Assembly (NCBI GenBank): GCA_017515325.1
Contig: JAFWGA010000058.1
Span: 1-64,000, forward strand
Direction of reading: 5' to 3'
Length of the DNA: 64,000 bases
From: Blautia sp.
GTDB lineage: Bacteria; Bacillota; Clostridia; Lachnospirales; Lachnospiraceae
Part shown: positions 51,738 to 60,248 of the stretch, piece after piece
Position numbering within the stretch: position 1 is the first letter of the stretch
Layout: the number at the start of each line of letters is the position of its first letter
Program-made: the position numbers and the translations under genes
Notes under the pieces: generated by a model
The model's database searches: none
What the model was told of the DNA's origin: nothing
The model's input: only the letters and a program-made list of their open reading frames with translations

Positions 51738-52442
51738 GTGAAAGCGATCGATAGAGAGGAAGCCTGTGAATTGCTGCTTGTGAATCGGAACTATCTGTAT
51801 CAGCTGATGTACAAGGCCTTTGCCCGGGAGCCGGATCCGGCATTTTTGAGTATCTTGACGGCACCTCATACCGGAGAGTGCTTTTCCCTTTTGGGCGGCG
51901 AGGTGCTGGAAGCAGTGCCGGCTTATCTGGCCCGGTTAGGAGCCGAGCGGGAAAAAGAAAAGGCTCTGGAAGACATAAAGGAGGAGTACACCCGGCTTTT
52001 TGTCGGTCCCATTGAGCCGGAAGCCCCACCCTGGGAGTCTGTGTATGTGGGAGAGGGAGGCCTGCTCTTTCAGGAGAGTACCCTGAAGGTTCGGGAGTGT
52101 TACCGCCGCTTCGGCCTTTTGCCGGAGGAATACCGGCGGGTAGCGGACGACAGTCTGGCGCTGGAACTGGCCTTCATGGCAGAGCTTTCACAACGAAGCG
52201 TAGACGCCTTTGAAGGGAAGGAGGTTGGTACACTTTCACAGACACTGGAAGCAGCCAGGGATTTTCTTACGGAACACCTGCTGGTCTGGATACCGCAGCT
52301 TTCCAGGAAGGCCGCTAAGGCAAAGACAGACCGGCTTTATCCCCGTCTTTTACGGATACTGGACAGCTTTTTAAAAAAGGATCTGGAAACCCTGAATGAC
52401 CTTTTGGTGATGGCAAAGAAAGGAGAAAACGCACATGATTGA
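51738..52442 (+). CDS. TorD/DmsD-type molybdoenzyme chaperone
   Basis: About 234 aa. All-helical TorD family: LLLVNRNYLYQLMYKAFARE, then IKEEYTRLFVGP with the conserved E-Y-x-R-L-F, PPWESVYVGEGGLLFQEST and a VADDSLALELAFMAEL helix. It binds the twin-arginine leader of the DmsA-like enzyme and holds it for cofactor loading. The start is uncertain. GAGGAGG (51732-51737) overlaps GTG 51738, and the codon at the ideal 8-nt distance is ATC 51747. The frame stays open further up to 51585, but that stretch is the leader RNA. It overlaps the dmsA-like gene by 8 nt. Confidence 0.85.
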   Translation: MKAIDREEACELLLVNRNYLYQLMYKAFAREPDPAFLSILTAPHTGECFSLLGGEVLEAVPAYLARLGAEREKEKALEDIKEEYTRLFVGPIEPEAPPWESVYVGEGGLLFQESTLKVRECYRRFGLLPEEYRRVADDSLALELAFMAELSQRSVDAFEGKEVGTLSQTLEAARDFLTEHLLVWIPQLSRKAAKAKTDRLYPRLLRILDSFLKKDLETLNDLLVMAKKGENAHD

Positions 52443-55122
52443 AGACCTTCTGAACGCGAAATTCAGTCGTCGGGACTTTCTCAAGGGAACTGTCGCTGCT
52501 ACCGCGGCGGTGGCTGGGCTCAGGATTGCCGGCGGAGGAGAAAACCGTCTCTACGCAGCCGAGGAGGATACTGCTCCTGCCGGTGCTCCCATCGTTAACG
52601 ATGCAGCCGAGGACGGCAAATGGGTCGCGGCTCCCTGCTGGCACAACTGCGGTGGCAAATGCCTTGTCCGCGCCTATGTTAAGGACGGTGTGATCGTCCG
52701 GCAGGGCACCGACGACTTCAATACTGACGATGATGTGAACCGTCAGCAGAGAGCCTGCCTGCGAGGCTTTTCCCAGCAGTATCAGGCCAGGGGACTGGAT
52801 CGCCTCAAATATCCCATGAAGCGCAAGAACTGGAGTCCGGACAATCCCAATCCTGAGCTGAGAGGCCAGGACGAGTGGGAGCGCATCTCCTGGGACGAGG
52901 CTGCGGCTTATATCCACGATGAGGTGGAGCGCATCAACTCTACCTATGGAGACAACTCCATCCTGACCTTTGGAGGGGGCTGCTCAAGCCTTCTCAACAA
53001 GCTGGACATCAATTACCTCACCACCTGGACCACCAGCTCCTGGGGAACCTGGTTTGCTCCCGGTGTTCTGGGCTGGGGAGACGGCTGTAACTACTACGAC
53101 TGCCAGAACGACCGTCTGGATTTCATGAACTGTGACTATGTGGTGGCCTTCGGCTATAATCCTGCCTGGTCATCCCTGGGCAACGCAACCAATTACGCCT
53201 TGTCCTGGAAGAAGGCAGGCGCTAAGTTTATTATCTTTGATCCTATTTACACCGATACATCTGCTATTCTGGATGCGCAGTGGGTTCCCATCCGCCCTGG
53301 TACCGATATGGCTGCCATGATGGCTATGTCCTATGTGCTGCTGGAGGAGGATCAGGACGGATCCCTCATCGACTGGGATTTCCTGGATCGCTGCTGCCTT
53401 GGCCAGGATAAGGATCATATGCCGTCTGATGTCAAATCCGACGAGAATTATTTTGATTATCTTCGTGGTGAGTACGACGGTATTCCCAAAACCCCTGAGT
53501 GGGCTGAGGAGCTCTGCGGTGTTCCTGCCGATACGCTGCGTGAGGTAGCGCGTATCCTGGGCAAGGACAACAACGTTGCCATTCTCTCCTCCTGGGCCAG
53601 TGCCCGCACCTACGATACGGAACAGCTGCCGCAGACGGCAATCTGCCTGGGCGCCATGGGCGGCCATATTGGGAAAAGCGGCAATTCTGTCGGCCCTACG
53701 GCATGGAATCACACCAACAACTTCGGCCCCCGTCTGGTAAAGGCAGGCTCCGGCGGGTCATCCGGGGCGACAGGCGGCAGCGGAGCAGCCACTCTGATCT
53801 GCGATAATCAGGTCTGGAAGGCTGTCAAGGGAGAACCCTTTAACCCCACCGCAATCTGGAACGATCTGAACGAGGCTGGCCCCGACGGCTGGAAGGATGT
53901 TGTGGCTGGCTACGATCTGACCAAGCGTGTAGAATATATTACTGCCCCCATCAAAATGATATGGACCACAAACAAGGCCAAGCTCACCACCTGTGAGGGT
54001 GCCAAAGAAGGGGTGGAGGCTATGCGCTCTGTGGAGTTTGTGGTAGGCCAGGGTCACTTCCTTACCGCTACCAATAAGTACGCTGATATCGTTCTTCCCA
54101 TCACCACCAATTGGGAACGGGAGGGCTCCTATGTCTGGGAGGGTTACATGAACCGGGACATTCTGCTGATTAACCGCGGTATGCTCGATCCCTTCTTTGA
54201 ATCCAAGAGCGATGAGGAAGCCATGATCTGTATCGGCGAGAAGTTCGGTCTCGCCCCTGAGATGTGGGGAACCGTTTCCGAGAAGCAGCGTCTTTTCAAT
54301 GCTGTCGCTACCAGCACTGTCATCAAGGAAGACGGCCAGAGCTGGGAAAACCTTGTCTCTGTCACCGAGGAAGATATCGAGGAATGGGGCGTAGATGGTC
54401 AGCCCCAGGAGGGGCGTATCCCCATTGCCAAGTATATGGCGGATGGTCTGTATCGTGTGGACCGTCATATCGGCGATAATTTCGGCTTTATTCACAAGAA
54501 GGAGTTCCGCGATGATCCCGAGGGTCACCCCATCTCCACCAGCACCGGCAAGATTGAATTTGCCAGCCAGTCCTGGGCAGATATCCTGAACTCCCAGGGA
54601 TATTCCGAGGAAGAATACAGTGCCATTCCCAAGTATCGTGTCCCGACCCAGGGCTATGAGGATACCTTTGTGGACCGTGAGCTTGGCGGAGAAAAGACGG
54701 CGTATCCTCTCCAGTGCATCAATCCTCACTACCAGCGCCGCTCTCACTCCATCTTTGACAATGTCCCTTGGCTGCGCGAGGTCTGTCCGAACCCGGTATT
54801 CCTGGCCAAAAAGGATGCCCAGGAGCGCGGTATTGCAGAAGGGGATACCGTAAAGATTTCCTCCGTGTATGGCGAAACTTTGCGCAAGGCCTATCTCACA
54901 GCACGTCTTATGCCGGGGGTGGTCGGTCTGCCCCATGGACCATGGATCCGCGTTGATGAGAGCACAGGGATAGACCAGAGCGGATCCGAGAATTATATTA
55001 CGGGTCAGGTTGCCCGTGGTCTGGGCTGCAGCGGTTACAATACTCTGAATGTGGAAGTCGTGAAGTATGACGAGGAGATCCCGGATGATGTGGAGATCCC
55101 TCAGACGATTCTGTTTGAGTAA
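52435..55122 (+). CDS. molybdopterin oxidoreductase, DmsA-like catalytic subunit
   Basis: 895 aa. Twin-arginine leader (SRRDFLKGTVAATAAVAGL) at residues 9-30, so the folded enzyme is exported. A 4Fe-4S site CWHNCGGKC (Cx3Cx3C) at about 68-76 with a fourth Cys in RACLRG. The large molybdopterin domains follow (ISWDEAAAYIHDEVERIN, YVVAFGYNPAWSSLG, DPIYTDTSAILDAQWVPIRP, TDMAAMMAMSYVLLEED), with the C-terminal nucleotide-binding barrel at about 730-890 (VFLAKKDAQERGIAEGDTVK). It resembles the DMSO/TMAO reductase group of anaerobes; the true substrate is open. I could not identify the Mo-ligating residue with confidence. Insertion KAGSGGSSGATGG at about 438-450 is a flexible Gly/Ser loop. Confidence 0.9.
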   Translation: MIEDLLNAKFSRRDFLKGTVAATAAVAGLRIAGGGENRLYAAEEDTAPAGAPIVNDAAEDGKWVAAPCWHNCGGKCLVRAYVKDGVIVRQGTDDFNTDDDVNRQQRACLRGFSQQYQARGLDRLKYPMKRKNWSPDNPNPELRGQDEWERISWDEAAAYIHDEVERINSTYGDNSILTFGGGCSSLLNKLDINYLTTWTTSSWGTWFAPGVLGWGDGCNYYDCQNDRLDFMNCDYVVAFGYNPAWSSLGNATNYALSWKKAGAKFIIFDPIYTDTSAILDAQWVPIRPGTDMAAMMAMSYVLLEEDQDGSLIDWDFLDRCCLGQDKDHMPSDVKSDENYFDYLRGEYDGIPKTPEWAEELCGVPADTLREVARILGKDNNVAILSSWASARTYDTEQLPQTAICLGAMGGHIGKSGNSVGPTAWNHTNNFGPRLVKAGSGGSSGATGGSGAATLICDNQVWKAVKGEPFNPTAIWNDLNEAGPDGWKDVVAGYDLTKRVEYITAPIKMIWTTNKAKLTTCEGAKEGVEAMRSVEFVVGQGHFLTATNKYADIVLPITTNWEREGSYVWEGYMNRDILLINRGMLDPFFESKSDEEAMICIGEKFGLAPEMWGTVSEKQRLFNAVATSTVIKEDGQSWENLVSVTEEDIEEWGVDGQPQEGRIPIAKYMADGLYRVDRHIGDNFGFIHKKEFRDDPEGHPISTSTGKIEFASQSWADILNSQGYSEEEYSAIPKYRVPTQGYEDTFVDRELGGEKTAYPLQCINPHYQRRSHSIFDNVPWLREVCPNPVFLAKKDAQERGIAEGDTVKISSVYGETLRKAYLTARLMPGVVGLPHGPWIRVDESTGIDQSGSENYITGQVARGLGCSGYNTLNVEVVKYDEEIPDDVEIPQTILFE

Positions 55123-55134
55123 GGAGGGTAAGAG

Positions 55135-55722
55135 ATGGCACAGTATGGATTCTATTTCGATCAGACCGTGTGCGCCGGCTGCCACACCTGTCAGATCGCC
55201 TGCAAGGATAAAAATCGTCTCAGTGTCGGCACACTTTACCGCAAGGTGAGAACCTTTGAGGTCGGAGAGTTTCCCAATCCCGGCATTTATCATCTGGCTA
55301 CAGCCTGCAACCATTGTGATAATCCCGCCTGTGTGGAAGCATGTCCTACAAAGAGGACGGTAAAGGACGAAGAGACCGGTCTGGTCTGCCATGACGCCAA
55401 TATCAAGTGTCTGGGTGAGATGTGCCAGATGTGCGTGAAAGCCTGTCCCTATGATCACCCGGTCTACATCCCGGATCAGGATGAGGTAGGCAAGTGCAAC
55501 GGCTGCATCGAACTGATCCGTAAGGGACAGGAGCCGGCCTGCGTGACCAGCTGTATGATGCGGGCTTTGAAATTCGGCCCTGTGGAAGATTTGAAAAAAC
55601 AATATGGCGAAGACCTGGTGACAGAGCTGCCCTGCTTCCCGGATGGGGGAACAGGATCAAACTTCCTGATCCAGCCCAGCAGATTTGCCCAGGAAGAGGA
55701 CTTTGAAGAAAAGAACCCGTAA
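55135..55722 (+). CDS. DmsB-like 4Fe-4S electron-transfer subunit
   Basis: 195 aa behind AAGGAGGG, 12 nt after the catalytic gene. It carries four ferredoxin-type motifs: CAGCHTCQIACKDKN; CNHCDNPACVEACPT; CLGEMCQMCVKACPYD (an extra residue relative to the usual Cx2C); CNGCIELIRKGQEPACVTSC. It passes electrons to the DmsA-like subunit. The third partner of classic enzymes, the membrane anchor DmsC, is absent: a terminator for the opposite strand and another gene follow. The electron donor must therefore be soluble or encoded elsewhere. Confidence 0.92.
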   Translation: MAQYGFYFDQTVCAGCHTCQIACKDKNRLSVGTLYRKVRTFEVGEFPNPGIYHLATACNHCDNPACVEACPTKRTVKDEETGLVCHDANIKCLGEMCQMCVKACPYDHPVYIPDQDEVGKCNGCIELIRKGQEPACVTSCMMRALKFGPVEDLKKQYGEDLVTELPCFPDGGTGSNFLIQPSRFAQEEDFEEKNP

Positions 55723-55723
55723 A

Positions 55724-55774
55724 AAACAGGAGGCGGTCAGCAGCTCTCAGCAAGTGAGAGCTGCTGACCGCCTC
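55724..55774 (-). terminator. terminator of the mannitol-dehydrogenase-family gene
   Basis: A perfect 20-bp stem (55730-55749 with 55755-55774), 5-nt loop. On the minus strand it runs into six T residues; on the plus strand no T-tract follows, though the strong stem may still protect the dmsB-like mRNA. Confidence 0.88.
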
Positions 55775-55790
55775 ATTCGTTGCAGAAGCA

Positions 55791-57404
55791 TTATTTCTCA
55801 AGGTACCGTACCAGAGTCGCCCGTACTGCACCAGGGCCGGCAAGCTCCTCACGGAAGATGTTTTCTATCTTTTCGCCCAGTCCGGCTGCATACAGATCCA
55901 CGCCCCAGATATTGGCGTTGGACAGTATTGGCCTCAGCTGTCCTTCATAGGTCTCTGGCCTTCCGAGGCAGATGTCCTTCAGCTGTTCGGTCAGCTCCTC
56001 GTCCATGGGATCGGGAGCCAGGGAATAGCTCTTTCCTTCATCGTCCACAGCCAGCAGGTAACGCAGCCAGCCGGCTATGGCCACCGGAATGCCGTTGAGA
56101 TTAGCGGCAGTGCCGTCCTTGGCCATGTATGCCTTGATTGTCTCGCCGAAACGGAAGGCTACGCCCTGGGAAATGTCAGTACAGATACGCTGGCTGGTAT
56201 CGCCAAGATATTTGTTGGGGAAACGTTCGTGAATGACCTCATCAATAAAAGCCTTGGGAGAAAGGATACCGGGATCCTCCACGACAGGAAGCCCTTCTCT
56301 GTATCCCACCTGATCAGCCAGTATCGAAAGCTGAGGATCACTCATACCGTCGGCAAACAGTTCATAGCCCAGCAGCACGTCATAGGGTCCCAGTGCGGTG
56401 TGAATGGGATTCAGACACGCGGTAACCTTCATGCGCTCGGACCTGTTCACCGTCGCGCGATCGGTCATATACACACCCGCCTTTTCCAGGGGCGGCCGGC
56501 CATTGGGGAAATTGTCCTCCACCACCAGATACTGTGGGCCTTCGGCATTGACAAAGGGGGCGATATAGGTGCGTTTGGACGTGATAACCGGCTGCATATC
56601 CTCCACGCCGTCCGCCTCCAGGGCATTGGCTATTTCTACACTGGGTCGTGGTGTGATTTTGTCGATCATCGTCCAGGGGAAGCTGATGACCGTCTCATCC
56701 GACACATAGTCCACAAAGCTCTGCTCCACAAAGTTCTTTTTCTGCCATTCCCTGGCAGTCTCAATGACAGAATTCCGAAGCTTTTCCCCGTTGCGGGCTA
56801 CATTGTCCATACTGACCAGCGTCAGCGGGTATTTGCCCGCCTGGTACCGGGCATACAGCATGGCGGTAACGATGCCCATGGCTCCGGTTACCTTTTCCGG
56901 CCCATTGTCCATATCAGCCTGGACATAGCCAAAATACCTCCCCTCAGAGTTGTGCAGCGCGTAACCCTTCTCGGTGATGGTAAAGGTGGCCATCTGAAAG
57001 GCCGGATGAGTAAACACGGCTTTCATCCGTTTCCATGCCTTTGGGTCGGCAGACTGTGCCTTGATCGCTTCGCTCAGCGGACCAAGGACAGATTTTTCCA
57101 CACTGCCGTCGGCCTTCAGAATGACGGCAAGGGCCAGATTGTCGTAGGGCTCATAAATCTTATCCACGACCTCGTAATCGAAGGTCTCTATGCAGGTGAT
57201 ACCACGATCCATCAGACCCTCACGGAGCAGGCGGTCTGCAATGCTGCCCACAAAGATGCGAAAGATGTTGCCAACCCCAAAATGTGCCCACCGGGGATCG
57301 GCCACAGTCAGCTTTGCCAATGCCTCTGCATCATATGGCGGCAGTTCAATACCAGCCTTCTCCCATGCCGCGGTATCCTTGAGGCCATCATAATTCAGTT
57401 TCAT
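55791..57404 (-). CDS. mannitol dehydrogenase / fructuronate reductase family enzyme
   Basis: 537 aa behind AAGGAGGAAG. N-terminal Rossmann part with HFGVGNIFRIFVGSIADRLL in place of the GxGxF motif of the family, then LTLVSMDNVARNGEKLRN (the conserved S-C/M-D-N motif), SFPWTMIDKITPRPS, the Lys of TACLNPIHTALGPYD (N-x-x-H-T) and a C-terminal helical domain. It oxidises a polyol or reduces a keto-sugar acid with NAD. Together with the SDR and the sugar ABC transporter at 57633-62148 it fits sugar-alcohol use. The exact polyol cannot be told; fructuronate or tagaturonate reduction is the main alternative. Confidence 0.85.
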   Translation of the reverse strand: MKLNYDGLKDTAAWEKAGIELPPYDAEALAKLTVADPRWAHFGVGNIFRIFVGSIADRLLREGLMDRGITCIETFDYEVVDKIYEPYDNLALAVILKADGSVEKSVLGPLSEAIKAQSADPKAWKRMKAVFTHPAFQMATFTITEKGYALHNSEGRYFGYVQADMDNGPEKVTGAMGIVTAMLYARYQAGKYPLTLVSMDNVARNGEKLRNSVIETAREWQKKNFVEQSFVDYVSDETVISFPWTMIDKITPRPSVEIANALEADGVEDMQPVITSKRTYIAPFVNAEGPQYLVVEDNFPNGRPPLEKAGVYMTDRATVNRSERMKVTACLNPIHTALGPYDVLLGYELFADGMSDPQLSILADQVGYREGLPVVEDPGILSPKAFIDEVIHERFPNKYLGDTSQRICTDISQGVAFRFGETIKAYMAKDGTAANLNGIPVAIAGWLRYLLAVDDEGKSYSLAPDPMDEELTEQLKDICLGRPETYEGQLRPILSNANIWGVDLYAAGLGEKIENIFREELAGPGAVRATLVRYLEK

Positions 57405-57477
57405 GGACTATCTTCCTCCTTACCATATATCGATCTCTGATTATTCTTGCGAACGAAATGGACTGCCGATCGGAACT

Positions 57478-57530
57478 TAAAAACAGGGCCGGACAACCAT
57501 CGTTTTGCGGCTGTTCGGCCCTGTCTTTTT
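57478..57530. terminator. bidirectional terminator between ABC operon and polyol dehydrogenase
   Basis: ACAGGGCCG (57483-57491) pairs with CGGCCCTGT (57516-57524) and GACAACC/GGCTGTT extend it partly. T5 follows on the plus strand and T5 on the minus strand. Confidence 0.85.
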
Positions 57531-57620
57531 ATCCCAGAGCCGCGTTATGAGTTTTTCCGACTACCGTCGGAACGTGGCTCGGGGAGGGGGTAGAGGTGCG
57601 GCTGCGCCTCCCTCTACCCT
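57531..57620. repeat. structured about 90-bp repeat, copy 2
   Basis: Same ends as copy 1 (ATCCCAGAGCCGCG ... CCCTCTACCCT). Changes against copy 1 include AACGTGGCT for AACGCGGCT, which keeps the stem by a G-U pair, and small changes in the loop between GGGTAGAG and CTCTACCC. As in copy 1, it starts right after the T-tract of a terminator. Confidence 0.9.
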
Positions 57621-57632
57621 AGTTCAATCATA

Positions 57633-58610
57633 TCAGTTTGATTTTCCTCTGTTGGACATGCAGTCGAGACCAACAGCGGCTGCAAGTACCAGACCCTTGA
57701 CCACCATCTGGATGTACTCGGAAACATTCATAAGAATCAAACCGTTTGTCAGGCAGCCAATGATCAGGACACCGGCAACTACGCCTGAAATACGCCCGAC
57801 ACCACCGTTGACTGAAACACCGCCCAGCACGACGCAGGTGATAACATCGAATTCCTTGCCTTTACCGACAGTAGCCTGGGCCGACCCGGTACGGGAAAGC
57901 ATAACGATACCGGCCAGAGCTGCGAAGAAACCGGAAAGAGAATAGATCAGGATCTTCATTTTGTCAACAAGAATACCGGAAAGCTCAGCAGCTTCCTCAT
58001 TACCGCCGATGGCATAGAAATAACGGCCGAAATAGGAGCGGTTCAGGATAAAGCTGCCTATTGCCAGGCACGCAATCATGATGATCGCGCCCCATGGAAT
58101 AGAGATAAAGGGCAGGTCCAAGGTCCAGCGGGCAAAAAAGTTGAATTCCGGATAGACCTTGTTAAAACCGGAAATGGGCATGCCGGAAGTCAGAATGTAA
58201 GCCAGCCCCTCGAACACAGTCTGGGAAGCAAAGGTAGCGATCAATGCAGGAATACCAATCTTGGCAACCATCAGACCATTCAGCAGACCAATGACCGTAC
58301 CCATAATCAGTACACACAGAACGGCAATCGTCCAGTGACATTTCATGTTTACCATCATATAAGCACAGACCATATTCACCAGAGTGATGATGGAACCGAT
58401 GGACAGGTCGATGCCTGCAATCAGAATGACGAAGGTCATACCTACGGAAGCAATGCCGTAGTAGGAAACCTGCCGGAAAATGTTCGTAATGTTGTTGGTC
58501 GTTACAAATGTGCCATTACTGAAGATGCCAAAGAAAACTACTTCGATCAAAAATACCAGCCAGATGGCATTCTGGCGGAGCAGATTTTTCGTGTTTGACT
58601 TTGTTGCCAT
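57633..58610 (-). CDS. sugar ABC transporter permease (RbsC/MglC family)
   Basis: 325 aa. ATG 58610 behind AAGGGGGT. Eight to ten helices with the BPD_transp_2 marks: GMTFVILIAGIDLSIGSIIT, NGLMVAKIGIPALIATFASQ, GRYFYAIGGNEEAAELSGI, DVITCVVLGGVSVNGGVGRI. It forms the membrane channel with the ATPase gene directly upstream (1-nt gap between its stop and this start region). Confidence 0.95.
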   Translation of the reverse strand: MATKSNTKNLLRQNAIWLVFLIEVVFFGIFSNGTFVTTNNITNIFRQVSYYGIASVGMTFVILIAGIDLSIGSIITLVNMVCAYMMVNMKCHWTIAVLCVLIMGTVIGLLNGLMVAKIGIPALIATFASQTVFEGLAYILTSGMPISGFNKVYPEFNFFARWTLDLPFISIPWGAIIMIACLAIGSFILNRSYFGRYFYAIGGNEEAAELSGILVDKMKILIYSLSGFFAALAGIVMLSRTGSAQATVGKGKEFDVITCVVLGGVSVNGGVGRISGVVAGVLIIGCLTNGLILMNVSEYIQMVVKGLVLAAAVGLDCMSNRGKSN

Positions 58611-58611
58611 A

Positions 58612-60132
58612 TCAGGATACCCCCTTTTCGGCCGCTTGATCCACAATGGCTGAGGCCATCGTCATAATCGTGTCTGCGTTAAACTCTTCCTTTTTCAGCT
58701 CACCTGTCATCTCATGCTCTGCCAGTACAATAATACGGTCACTCATACCGATCAGCTCTTCCATCTCAGAAGAGATCATCAGCACGGCCCGGCCCTGTTC
58801 TACCAGATCATTGATGAGCTTATAGATTTCGTATTTCGCACCGACGTCAATACCTCTGGTGGGTTCATCAAAGATGATGAGCTGGGAATCTGCCGCCAGC
58901 CACTTGCCCAGGATAACCTTCTGCTGATTGCCGCCGGACAGATTCTTCACCTGCTGGTTGATGCTCGGACACTTGATCTGTATTTCCTCGCGATATTTTT
59001 CTGCGCGCTGCCTCTCGACTTTTTGGTTTATGACGCTCCACTTGGAAATGCGATCGTAGGTGGGCATATTGATGTTGTTTTTGATGGAAACCCCAAGCAG
59101 TGCACCGTGGCGTTTTCGATCCTCCGGCACCAGAGCAATGCCCAGGTCGATTGCTTCACGGGGCGATCTGGGATTGATCTCCTTTCCGTTCAGGAAGATC
59201 TGACCGGATTCCTTGGGATGGGAGCCAAAGATGACCTGTGCCAGCTCTGTACGTCCTGCGCCAACCAGGCCGCCCAGGCCAAGAACTTCACCGGCGTGAA
59301 TTTTCAGGGACATATTCTTGTCGCCGTTTCCGTTGACGTTCTTAAGCTCCAGCACCACCTTGCTCTCGTCTATGCAGGGCTTGCGCTCGGGATACTTCTG
59401 GGTCATCTCGCGGCCCACCATCATACGAATCAGCTGGTCTACCGTAGCCTGGGGGGTAATCAGCGTGTCTACGTATTCGCCGTCACGGATTACTTCGATA
59501 CGATCAGAAAGCCGGAAAATCTCTTCCAGGCGGTGAGAAATATAAATGATGGAAACGCCTTTCTTTCTGAGGAGCTCCACCACGTCAAACATCGCTTCAA
59601 CCTCGTTGTTGGTAAGCGGCGCAGAAGGCTCATCCATGATCAAAACCTGTGCGTTCTGCTGAACTGCCTTGGCAATCTCTATCATCTGCTGATAGCCTAC
59701 AGACAGATTCTTGACCAGCTCCCTGGGATTGATCTTGATGCGCAGATGCTCGAAGGCTTTGGCAGCCTCGGCCTCCATGGCCTTCTTGTCTATGGTGATA
59801 CCCTTTCTGATGGGGTGACCCAGAAACATGTTCTCTGCAGCGGAGAGCTCCTTGACGTTGTTGAACTCCTGATAGATGATGGCAATACCATTTTCCGCAG
59901 CCAGCTGAGGCGTCATGCGGTCGAAGGTCTTGCCGTTGATCTTGATCTTTCCCGATGTCGGGACCACGGCTCCGGAACAGCACTTGATTAAGGTGGATTT
60001 CCCCGCACCGTTCTCGCCGATTAAGCCGAGGACTTCGCCCCGGCGCAGCTGAAGCGTCACATCCTTCAGCGCCACAACGCCAGGATATTCCTTTCTGATG
60101 TGCTCCAGTTCAAGCACAAAATCTTCGCTCAT
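58612..60132 (-). CDS. sugar ABC transporter ATP-binding protein (RbsA/MglA family)
   Basis: 506 aa with two ATPase halves. First: GENGAGKSTLIKC (Walker A), LSVGYQQMIEIAKAV (signature), VLIMDEPSAPL (Walker B). Second: degenerate P-loop GGLVGAGRTELAQVIFG, LSGGNQQKVILGKWL (signature), LIIFDEPTRGIDVG. It powers import of a monosaccharide or polyol. Confidence 0.96.
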   Translation of the reverse strand: MSEDFVLELEHIRKEYPGVVALKDVTLQLRRGEVLGLIGENGAGKSTLIKCCSGAVVPTSGKIKINGKTFDRMTPQLAAENGIAIIYQEFNNVKELSAAENMFLGHPIRKGITIDKKAMEAEAAKAFEHLRIKINPRELVKNLSVGYQQMIEIAKAVQQNAQVLIMDEPSAPLTNNEVEAMFDVVELLRKKGVSIIYISHRLEEIFRLSDRIEVIRDGEYVDTLITPQATVDQLIRMMVGREMTQKYPERKPCIDESKVVLELKNVNGNGDKNMSLKIHAGEVLGLGGLVGAGRTELAQVIFGSHPKESGQIFLNGKEINPRSPREAIDLGIALVPEDRKRHGALLGVSIKNNINMPTYDRISKWSVINQKVERQRAEKYREEIQIKCPSINQQVKNLSGGNQQKVILGKWLAADSQLIIFDEPTRGIDVGAKYEIYKLINDLVEQGRAVLMISSEMEELIGMSDRIIVLAEHEMTGELKKEEFNADTIMTMASAIVDQAAEKGVS

Positions 60133-60198
60133 TGCGCAGCCTCCTTACTTGAAGAATGGGATGTTGGGTCTTCCTTTTTCCTATTCCCCATATGTAAC

Positions 60199-60230
60199 GT
60201 GCGCCCCTCCCAGAGAAGGAAGGGGCGCAC
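60199..60230 (-). other. intercistronic stem-loop between binding-protein and ATPase genes
   Basis: A perfect 10-bp stem (GTGCGCCCCT with AGGGGCGCAC), 12-nt loop, no T-run behind it on the minus strand. Typical of sugar ABC operons, where it stabilises the abundant binding-protein message. Confidence 0.6.
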
Positions 60231-60248
60231 TGGGAAAAAATATTGATG

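Noticed and set aside
53758-55602. Long open frame (about 614 codons) on the minus strand opposite the DmsA-like gene
   Set aside because: It mirrors the codon pattern of the real gene, has no ribosome binding site and shows no recognisable domain; the plus-strand protein has clear motifs throughout.
56229-57440. Plus-strand open frame (403 codons) opposite the mannitol-dehydrogenase-family gene
   Set aside because: No ribosome binding site, no motif, fully covered by a convincing minus-strand gene.
58714-59991. Plus-strand open frame (425 codons) opposite the sugar ABC ATPase
   Set aside because: Shadow of the ATPase gene; Walker and signature motifs are all on the minus strand.
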